The translations under genes were made by a program, and so were the position numbers. DNA of 11,530 nt from positions 1-11,530 of the forward strand of contig CAJKZL010000058.1 in NCBI GenBank assembly GCA_905204385.1, read 5' to 3'. Within the stretch, counting starts at the first letter, position 1, and the number at the start of each line of letters is the position of its first letter. The notes below the pieces were generated by a model. The model did no database searches. It was not told the origin of the DNA and saw nothing but the letters and a program-made list of their open reading frames with translations. This document shows positions 5,841 through 11,530 of the stretch, piece by piece. This DNA is from an uncultured Odoribacter sp. Lineage in GTDB: Bacteria; Bacteroidota; Bacteroidia; Bacteroidales; Marinifilaceae.

Positions 5841-7694
5841 ATGGATATCGTTCATTTATTACCGGATTCGGTAGCTAATCAAATCGCAGCGGGTGAAGTG
5901 GTACAGCGGCCTGCCTCCGTGGTTAAAGAATTAATGGAAAACGCGATCGATGCAGGGGCCCGGAATATACAAGTTATACTTAAAAACGTCGGGAAGGCCG
6001 TCATCCAGGTGATAGACGACGGAAAAGGGATGTCTCCCATGGACGCACGCATGGCTTTTGAAAGACATGCCACCTCGAAAATCTCCTCCGCCCAGGACCT
6101 TTTCAGTATTCGCACGCTGGGATTCCGGGGAGAGGCGTTGCCCTCCATCGCTTCTGTTGCCGAAGTGGAGCTGAAAACGCGTCAGGAAGGAGAGGAACTC
6201 GGAACCTGCATTTTTATCGCCGCCTCCGAACTCAAAAGCCAGGAAGCGGTAAGCATGCCGCAAGGGACCAATATTGCTGTAAAAAATCTTTTTTACAACA
6301 TCCCCGCCCGACGGAAGTTTTTGAAATCGGATACGACGGAATTAAGAAACACCACCACTGAATTTTTACGGGTAGCGCTCACTTATCCGGGCATCGCTTT
6401 AACTTTGGTCAACAACGGCAATACGATCTATAACCTCCCGGCTTCGGGCTTACGCCAACGTATTGTGAATGTGTTCGGGAAATCGATAAATAGCCGGCTG
6501 ATCAACATTGATTGCGAGACAGGCCTGGTCGATATTACCGGCTTCATTTGCAGCCCGGAACAAGCCCGGAAAACATACGGAGAACAATTTTTCTTCGTCA
6601 ACAATCGCTTTATGAAGCATCCTTTTTTTCATAAAGCAGTGATGGAAGCCTATTCGGGTTTAATCAGCCCAGAATGCATTCCTTCTTATTTTATTTACTT
6701 CCAAGTAGATCCTTCCTCTATCGACGTCAATATCCATCCCACTAAAACAGAAATCAAATTTCAGAATGAAACGGATTTTTTCCAGATTTTAATGGCAGGA
6801 ATAAAAGAGGCGTTGGGCAAATTCAATATAACACCTCCCCTGGATTTCGACACCGAAGGAAGCCTGGATTACCTTCCACAGGAAAGTTCCGGTGAGAAAA
6901 ACTATGTTCCCCGGATTTCCATCAATCCCGGCTATAATCCATTCAATTATACGTCGGGAAAAATCACCCCTGAAGATGCCGGCTTCGAGCAGGAAGCGAA
7001 GATGTCTTCTCACCATAGAGAAAAAGTGCCCGCCAATTGGGATATCCTGTTCGACGGGATAAAGGAAAAAGAAGAACCTGTACAGACCGTTATACCGGAA
7101 ATGTCGGAAATCGTTCAGCCGTTCATACAAACGGCCTCCTGCTTCTTTCAAATCAAGGGTCGATATATCGTCACCCCGGTGCATAGCGTGCTGATGCTTA
7201 TCGATCAAAAGCGGGCTCACGAACGTGTACTTTTCGAAAAATACCTGGACACCCTTGCTTCCCACCAGACAACGGGACAAAAAAGCCTTTTCCCCGAAGT
7301 GCTCGAACTTTCCGCATCGGATTTTATGCTCATCGGAGAATTATTGCCCGACTTGGAATATTTAGGTTTCGAACTCAATGTTTTCGGCAAAAATTGCTAT
7401 GCCATTCATGCAACACCTCCCGATTTATCGTATACCCACGCCAAAGAAGTGTTGATCGAACTCATCGAGCATTATAAAAATACAGAAGGCAGCATACGCG
7501 AAAAAATGCAGGAACGGGTGGTATCGGCCCTGGCGAAAGCCTCGGCGATCGGGTACAATATCCCACTGACCTGCGAAGAAATGAGAGAAATGACCGAACA
7601 ACTTTTTGCCTGTAAGCACCATCATTTTACGGCAGACGGCAAAACCATCCTTCATATCCTCAAGTACGAAGATGTAAATAGCTGGTTTAAATAG
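5841..7694 (+). CDS. mutL: DNA mismatch repair protein MutL
   Basis: This 617-residue protein has the MutL N-terminal GHKL ATPase: ELMENAIDAGA (Glu30, Asn34), IDDGKGM (residues 58-64) and GFRGEAL (94-100). A low-complexity linker of about 340-430 leads to a C-terminal dimerisation/endonuclease region. MutL couples MutS mismatch recognition to strand incision or excision. The segment equivalent to the endonuclease motif DQHAxxExxxxE reads DQKRAHERVLFE (455-466): the Asp, Gln and both Glu keep their spacing, but His-Ala is replaced by Lys-Arg. The other C-terminal metal motif region reads CKHHHF (591-596) instead of CPHGRP. The protein ends near SWFK. It lies directly after a terminator-like hairpin, so a promoter of its own is expected; only a weak TATACTCTTT is visible at about 5827-5836. 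Confidence 0.97.
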   Translation: MDIVHLLPDSVANQIAAGEVVQRPASVVKELMENAIDAGARNIQVILKNVGKAVIQVIDDGKGMSPMDARMAFERHATSKISSAQDLFSIRTLGFRGEALPSIASVAEVELKTRQEGEELGTCIFIAASELKSQEAVSMPQGTNIAVKNLFYNIPARRKFLKSDTTELRNTTTEFLRVALTYPGIALTLVNNGNTIYNLPASGLRQRIVNVFGKSINSRLINIDCETGLVDITGFICSPEQARKTYGEQFFFVNNRFMKHPFFHKAVMEAYSGLISPECIPSYFIYFQVDPSSIDVNIHPTKTEIKFQNETDFFQILMAGIKEALGKFNITPPLDFDTEGSLDYLPQESSGEKNYVPRISINPGYNPFNYTSGKITPEDAGFEQEAKMSSHHREKVPANWDILFDGIKEKEEPVQTVIPEMSEIVQPFIQTASCFFQIKGRYIVTPVHSVLMLIDQKRAHERVLFEKYLDTLASHQTTGQKSLFPEVLELSASDFMLIGELLPDLEYLGFELNVFGKNCYAIHATPPDLSYTHAKEVLIELIEHYKNTEGSIREKMQERVVSALAKASAIGYNIPLTCEEMREMTEQLFACKHHHFTADGKTILHILKYEDVNSWFK

Positions 7695-7715
7695 AATCGG
7701 TATAAAAGCGAGATC

Positions 7716-8630
7716 ATGGCGCTAAGATTGGAACATATTACGAAGTGTTACGGGAAACAAAAAGCCCTCGACGATATCGGCTTTCAACTGAAAAAGGGAG
7801 AAATATGCGGCTTTCTAGGTCCCAACGGAGCAGGGAAATCCACTACCATGAAAATAGCGACCGGTTATCTAAGGGATTATGCGGGAAAAGTGACGCTCAA
7901 TGGAAATGATATCCGCCACACCCCTCTGGTAGTCAAAGCCCAAATCGGTTATCTTCCGGAACACAATCCTCTCTATCCGGAGATGTATATCCGGGAATAC
8001 CTGGAATACGCCGCCCGTTTATACCGCGTTCCTCATCCCCGCCAGGAAGTGGATCGTATCATAGCGTTAACCGGGTTACTGCCGGAAATCAACAAAAAAA
8101 TAGGACACTTGTCGAAAGGCTTCCGGCAAAGGGTGGGATTAGCGCAAGTCCTGATACACGATCCTCAAGTGTTGATTCTGGACGAGCCTATGACGGGACT
8201 GGATCCTAATCAACTGGAAGAGATCCGCAATCTGATACTCCAGGCAGGGCAAGAGAAAACAGTACTCTTGTCCACTCATGTCATGCAAGAAGTGGAAGCG
8301 ATATGCAATCGCGTGATCATTATCGATAAAGGAAAAATCGTTGCCGACGAACCCATCGAAAAACTCCATACGTTAAAAGCCAATCAACAGCTTATCTTCG
8401 TCCGCTTTGCGCCCGGCAGCGACAGCAATTGGCTACGGCAATCCTCGTTTCAGGCCCGTCCGCATACTGCAGATAGTTGGTATATCGATGCCGGCAAGGG
8501 TGGAGATCCTCGTTCCGCTTTGTTCTATGAGGCCGCTTCCCGTCATTGCCCTATCATTGAAATGAGAACAGAAGAATATCATTTAGAAGAAATATTCAGG
8601 GAAGTGACCCATCGTCCGGCACTTCCCTGA
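7716..8630 (+). CDS. GldA-like ABC transporter ATP-binding protein
   Basis: This 304-residue protein has a standard ABC ATPase: Walker A GPNGAGKST (35-43), signature LSKGFRQR (132-139), Walker B VLILDEP (Asp156, Glu157) and H-loop His188. The segment IGYLPEHNPLY is characteristic, as I recall, of GldA, the ATPase of the Bacteroidetes gliding/secretion GldAFG transporter. The C-terminal third (about 210-304) is the extra domain typical of this group. No membrane partner (GldF/GldG type permease) is adjacent, so the permease must be elsewhere or the protein pairs with another system; for that reason I do not assign the gldA symbol. The start is 21 nt after mutL, so cotranscription is likely. 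The 3' end forms the stem of a hairpin that includes the stop codon. Confidence 0.85.
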   Translation: MALRLEHITKCYGKQKALDDIGFQLKKGEICGFLGPNGAGKSTTMKIATGYLRDYAGKVTLNGNDIRHTPLVVKAQIGYLPEHNPLYPEMYIREYLEYAARLYRVPHPRQEVDRIIALTGLLPEINKKIGHLSKGFRQRVGLAQVLIHDPQVLILDEPMTGLDPNQLEEIRNLILQAGQEKTVLLSTHVMQEVEAICNRVIIIDKGKIVADEPIEKLHTLKANQQLIFVRFAPGSDSNWLRQSSFQARPHTADSWYIDAGKGGDPRSALFYEAASRHCPIIEMRTEEYHLEEIFREVTHRPALP

Positions 8631-8631
8631 A
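8595..8631 (+). terminator. Perfect 12-bp inverted repeat spanning the ABC gene stop codon
   Basis: TTCAGGGAAGTG (8595-8606) and CACTTCCCTGAA (8620-8631) are exact complements around a 13-nt loop. The TGA stop at 8628-8630 is inside the 3' arm, so the stem uses coding sequence. TTCTTATC follows. It may be a transcription terminator or a 3'-protecting hairpin that ribosome passage would melt. Confidence 0.55.
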
Positions 8632-8639
8632 ATTCTTAT

Positions 8640-8660
8640 CTCCAAGCGGAGGTCTTTTTT
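8640..8660 (+). terminator. Short hairpin plus T6 between convergent genes
   Basis: CTCC (8640-8643) pairs with GGAG (8648-8651) around AAGC, followed by GTCTTTTTT. The stem is short (4 bp), but the T run at 8655-8660 is right for a plus-strand intrinsic terminator. It is the second hairpin in tandem with the one at the ABC stop, as expected at a convergent gene junction. The minus-strand side shows no equally good signal in this gap. Confidence 0.5.
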
Positions 8661-8682
8661 ATGCGTGAATACGCCTCTAAAA

Positions 8683-10029
8683 TCAGATACCTTCCAATTG
8701 ATTTAAAGTTTCCACCGTCTCAGGATTGGAAGGACGTGTCATGTCCGCAGCAATGATCTTGCCTTCTTTGTCCAGCAAAATAAACCTGGGGATACCGCGA
8801 ATCATAAAAGCATCCATAAAGCTTTGATCCTTGCCATTATGCAATTGTATGCCTCCCAGTTTGTCTTCCTTGACCATCTTTTCCCAGGCAGCTTTATCCT
8901 GATCACAGGATATACTTACAAAATGAATATTTTTATTCTTATATTGGTGTTCTAACTTCTGGAGATGAGGGATCTCACCGCGGCAAGGTCCACACCAGGT
9001 AGCCCAAACATCGATATACACATACTTACCTGCCAAATCGCTCAAATCAACTTCTTTCCCCTGAATATCCAGATATTTGAATCCGGGTGAAGGCTGGCCT
9101 TTGGCGATTTTAGACCATTTAGCACATAAAGCGTCGAATGCCGCCTTTTTAGCGGGCGTAGTTACCTTTTCATTGTATATCGGAGCAATCTCGGCCAGAT
9201 GATCCACTCCTGAACGATCTACATAGCTTGTCACGAAGCGGTCCACAAAATATTCCGCCAACTCGGGATTTTTGATATTTTGCCGAACATACTCCAATTG
9301 TCCCTTCAGATACACCAGAGGATCGTAGCCACTCATATTTTTCCCGGCCATAACGCCGATCAGGCCTTCCTGGGCCGACAGGTATTCGGGAATGCTCATC
9401 GGATCCGTCTCTTCCGTTATGGCAGACTGCAATACCTCGTAATAGTGTGCCGACGCCTTATAAGCGGTGTCCTGAGCGTAATAGGAATGATAATCCGGGT
9501 ACATAGGCAGCACTCCGTATACCATATAATGTATCCTTTTTTTCTCCATCGTCTTAAACGGCTCATCAAAAGACAAACTATCCAATACACGGTTAAGGTC
9601 TTTTTCCTGCTCCGCTAAATCCTTAATAAAATCATCCTCGTTTTCCTTGAAATCGGGACGACCGGCATACAAACGCTCGTTATTCAGATAATCGTTCTTG
9701 GAAGCTCCTTCACCGGTGAAAACCGGCATGATCCGACGACCTTCCGTCTTCAGCGACAGATCGAAACCCTTCCCGGGCTCGATAAAAACAGGTATCGCTT
9801 TTCTAGCATAACCGATCTTTGCATAGCCGGGTTTTATATCCTTGGCCAGGATAAACTTCACCATGCCCAGCGAATCCAATGTACCGGTATAAAGCGAATC
9901 GCCGGTCATCATTTTAACCGGAGTTTCCGGTTTTGCACCCTCGACATGCACACTCACTATGGTCTCAGGCGTACCGTTACTAGCCACCAAAAACCAAGCA
10001 AAAACAGAAATAAAACTAAATCTTATCAT
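8683..10029 (-). CDS. Secreted TlpA/thioredoxin-fold protein with N-terminal beta-domain
   Basis: This 448-residue protein starts with a hydrophobic signal-like segment (MIRFSFISVFAWFLVAS). No lipobox cysteine is seen, so it is a probable periplasmic or Sec-exported protein and not a lipoprotein. Residues about 25-100 resemble the DUF4369-type beta-domain found on many Bacteroidetes TlpA-like proteins. A helical middle part follows, and residues about 311-448 are a thioredoxin/AhpC-TSA-like domain with WCGPC (Cys346, Cys349; bases 8983-8994) and a probable cis-Pro loop IPRF (Pro414). It may reduce or isomerise disulfides, or supply electrons to envelope proteins; the partner is unknown. It lies 77 nt after rpiB on the same strand. 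The gap contains AAAAAAAA (T8 on the gene's strand) and no clear TAnnTTTG match, so read-through from rpiB or a weak promoter is possible. Confidence 0.9.
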   Translation of the reverse strand: MIRFSFISVFAWFLVASNGTPETIVSVHVEGAKPETPVKMMTGDSLYTGTLDSLGMVKFILAKDIKPGYAKIGYARKAIPVFIEPGKGFDLSLKTEGRRIMPVFTGEGASKNDYLNNERLYAGRPDFKENEDDFIKDLAEQEKDLNRVLDSLSFDEPFKTMEKKRIHYMVYGVLPMYPDYHSYYAQDTAYKASAHYYEVLQSAITEETDPMSIPEYLSAQEGLIGVMAGKNMSGYDPLVYLKGQLEYVRQNIKNPELAEYFVDRFVTSYVDRSGVDHLAEIAPIYNEKVTTPAKKAAFDALCAKWSKIAKGQPSPGFKYLDIQGKEVDLSDLAGKYVYIDVWATWCGPCRGEIPHLQKLEHQYKNKNIHFVSISCDQDKAAWEKMVKEDKLGGIQLHNGKDQSFMDAFMIRGIPRFILLDKEGKIIAADMTRPSNPETVETLNQLEGI

Positions 10030-10106
10030 ATTCTCTTTTCTTATTTTTAATGGTGCAATTTAATACACAAAAAAAAGAATTAGTTGAAAATAAGATAGTT
10101 TAACCT

Positions 10107-10553
10107 TTATTTAACCCCTGTATGCGGGATTTTTTCTATTCTTCTCTGGTGTCTTCCCCCTTCGAAGTCCGTCGTCAGAAAACGTTCCACAATTTCCTGC
10201 GCTTCGTCGTAGGGCAGAAAACGGGCGGGGAGGCAACAAACATTAGCATCATTATGCAGACGGGCCAGCCAGGCAATTTCCATGTTCCAACATAAAGCCC
10301 CGCGTATGCCCTGATGCTTGTTTACCGTCATACATATTCCGTTTCCACTCCCGCAGAGTGCAATCCCCCGGTCATACTCCCCCGTTTCCACTGCAGCAGC
10401 CATCGGATGGGCAGTGTCGGGATAATCCATACTTTCAGAGGAATGAGTTCCAAAATCTTTCACTTCATGTCCTTCAGAGCGAAGGTATTCAACGAGTTTT
10501 TCTTTGAATTCATAACCAGCATGGTCACAGGCAACAGCTATTTTCATGTTCAT
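10107..10553 (-). CDS. rpiB: Ribose-5-phosphate isomerase B (RpiB/LacAB family)
   Basis: This 148-residue cytoplasmic protein matches RpiB, which interconverts ribose 5-phosphate and ribulose 5-phosphate in the pentose phosphate pathway. It shows ACDHAG (Asp10, His11), the catalytic-cysteine loop LCGSGNGI (Cys67), NKHQGIRGA, LHNDANV (His100) and the C-terminal basic GGRHQRR (134-138). E. coli RpiB has GTG at the cysteine loop, so Ser replaces Thr here. The start at 10553 gives MNMK; the second Met at 10547 is equally possible because no Shine-Dalgarno distinguishes them. The gene is preceded by a -7 box with a dyad between the box and the start codon. LacA/LacB subunits are the alternative, but the length and motifs fit RpiB and only one subunit is present. 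Confidence 0.94.
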   Translation of the reverse strand: MNMKIAVACDHAGYEFKEKLVEYLRSEGHEVKDFGTHSSESMDYPDTAHPMAAAVETGEYDRGIALCGSGNGICMTVNKHQGIRGALCWNMEIAWLARLHNDANVCCLPARFLPYDEAQEIVERFLTTDFEGGRHQRRIEKIPHTGVK

Positions 10554-10583
10554 TTGTTTTTATAACCATTGGAAACAAAGTCA

Positions 10584-10606
10584 CAATAGTCCGGTTAAAA
10601 CTATTG
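10584..10606. promoter_or_regulatory. Dyad at the predicted rpiB transcription start
   Basis: CAATAGT (10584-10590) and ACTATTG (10600-10606) are perfect 7-bp complements around a 9-nt spacer. The dyad touches the -7 box at 10607 and covers the expected start of the minus-strand transcript, so it could be an operator or a 5' leader hairpin. It is short and may be chance. Confidence 0.3.
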
Positions 10607-10614
10607 CAAAGTTA
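10607..10614 (-). promoter_or_regulatory. Putative -7 box of the rpiB promoter
   Basis: On the minus strand this reads TAACTTTG, an exact TAnnTTTG match 54 nt before the rpiB start codon. No clean TTTG -33 element is seen at the right spacing upstream; the region is AT-rich. Confidence 0.5.
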
Positions 10615-10712
10615 AATAAAAACAAGAATTATAAAATACCACTCTTTCAGAAATAATACCGACTTAGAATTTCGCACACCGGCTTCTTCTGCTTAGCGTT
10701 TTCCTTAAAATA

Positions 10713-10756
10713 TCAAAAGTGTCAAATCGGACCGACAGCCCTTTCGACACTTTTGA
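10713..10756 (-). terminator. 11-bp dyad downstream of the response-regulator gene
   Basis: TCAAAAGTGTC (10713-10723) and GACACTTTTGA (10746-10756) pair perfectly around a 22-nt loop. On the minus strand the hairpin lies 25 nt after the response-regulator stop and is followed by TATTTTAAGG, so it is a likely though not ideal terminator. Between it and the rpiB promoter (about 10620-10710) I see nothing else. Confidence 0.5.
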
Positions 10757-10780
10757 CTTCATACCCGTTTTCTCTTAAGC

Positions 10781-11470
10781 CTACAGAATCAACTTATAGC
10801 CTTTACCGTGAACATTGATAATTTCAACGGAAGGATCTTTCTTCAAATGTTTCCGTAATTTGGTGATATAGACATCCATACTTCTGGCATTGAAATAGTT
10901 GTCATCGGCCCAGATATTTTTCAAAGCATAATTCCTTTCCAGAACCTTATTCACATTCAGGCATAACAATTTCAATAATTCGGATTCTTTGGTAGTCAGC
11001 TTCTGCTCCTCCTCCCCATCGAAAAGAGTTTGTTTCTTTGAATTAAAGGGCAGTTTACCGATTTTGAAGATCTCCTGTTCATCCTCCGGTTTCAAACCGG
11101 TAGAACGACGCAAAACGGCTTCGATCCGAAGCAACAATTCTTCCATGCTGAAAGGCTTGCTCATGTAATCATCGGCTCCCAGTTTAAATCCTTCCAATAC
11201 ATCTTCCTTCATATTCTTCGCCGTCAGGAAAATAATCGGAATTTCACTATTGATCTGACGCACCTCTTTAGCCAGCGTAAAACCGTCTTTTTTGGGCATC
11301 ATAACATCAAAAATACATATATCAAAGGGCTGATTGAGAAAGGCCTCATAGGCGACTTCCCCATCTTCGCACAAAACGGTTTCCAAACCTTTCGCTCTCA
11401 GATATTCTTTCAGGAGCATCCCCAGGTTCGTATCGTCTTCTGCCAATAAAATTTTTATTTTCTCCTCCAT
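10781..11470 (-). CDS. rprY: OmpR/PhoB-family response regulator, RprY-type
   Basis: This 229-residue protein has a receiver domain (about 1-120) with acidic pair Glu11-Asp12-Asp13, phosphoacceptor Asp55 (FDVMMPKKDGF), Thr83 (FLTAK) and Lys105 (SKPFSMEE). The winged-helix DNA-binding domain occupies about 130-229, with LTTKESELLKLL, ARSMDVYITKLRKHL and HGKGYKLIL. The receiver and wing sequences resemble Bacteroides RprY closely as I remember it. RprY works with histidine kinase RprX. No kinase gene is downstream, and the 60 nt upstream (11471-11530) are AT-rich non-coding leader, so a kinase could only lie beyond the right edge. A weak TATATTTT (minus strand, 11500-11507) is the only promoter-like box seen. 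The start at 11470 is followed by GAGGAGAAA. Confidence 0.93.
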   Translation of the reverse strand: MEEKIKILLAEDDTNLGMLLKEYLRAKGLETVLCEDGEVAYEAFLNQPFDICIFDVMMPKKDGFTLAKEVRQINSEIPIIFLTAKNMKEDVLEGFKLGADDYMSKPFSMEELLLRIEAVLRRSTGLKPEDEQEIFKIGKLPFNSKKQTLFDGEEEQKLTTKESELLKLLCLNVNKVLERNYALKNIWADDNYFNARSMDVYITKLRKHLKKDPSVEIINVHGKGYKLIL

Positions 11471-11530
11471 AACTATTTAGTTTTAAATAAATTCTCTGAA
11501 AAATATACGCTTTTAGAAAAATAAAGTTCT

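Noticed and set aside
8649..8677. Minus-strand terminator for the TlpA-like gene built on GAGG/CCTC and GCGT/ACGC
   Set aside because: The helices compete for the same bases and no T run follows on the minus strand.
9280..9618. Plus-strand ORF opposite the TlpA-like gene
   Set aside because: It lies wholly inside a convincing minus-strand gene and resembles no known family.

Overview
The window looks like core chromosome of a Bacteroidales-type bacterium, possibly Odoribacteraceae (a weak guess). Support comes from an RprY-type response regulator, a GldA-type ABC ATPase, a Bacteroidetes-style MutL, paired rhomboids, TlpA-like thioredoxin lipid-envelope type proteins, no Shine-Dalgarno sequences before most starts, and promoter-like boxes of the Bacteroidetes TAnnTTTG class. 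I see no transposase, integrase, CRISPR array, phage gene or toxin-antitoxin pair, and no clear sign of horizontal transfer.

Layout, plus strand. A PSP1/RicT-family gene, cut by the left edge, overlaps the first rhomboid gene by ATGA. A perfect 25-bp inverted repeat separates the first rhomboid from the second, and a membrane-anchored endonuclease/exonuclease/phosphatase-fold gene follows 13 nt later. Next is a stand-alone tRNA-Ala(GGC) with its own promoter and a repeat-built hairpin behind it. Then come a flippase-like (MprF/YbhN-type) membrane protein, a 104-residue single-span protein of unknown function ending in a terminator-like hairpin, mutL, and a GldA-like ABC ATPase 21 nt behind mutL. 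Two hairpins close that unit.

Layout, minus strand (right third, convergent with the left part). A RprY-type response regulator at the right edge is followed by an 11-bp dyad, then rpiB with a good -7 box, then a secreted TlpA/thioredoxin-fold protein. Transcription of this strand runs towards the ABC gene.

Functionally the left and middle parts mix RNA-processing (RicT), membrane proteolysis (two rhomboids), envelope transport and DNA repair. The order is compatible with a conserved housekeeping cluster, not with a dedicated new system. The points that most merit a second look are the perfect palindrome between the rhomboids, Cys-to-Ser changes in the RicT metal motif, the altered MutL endonuclease motif, the tandem 9-mer hairpin behind the tRNA, and a dyad at the predicted rpiB transcription start.
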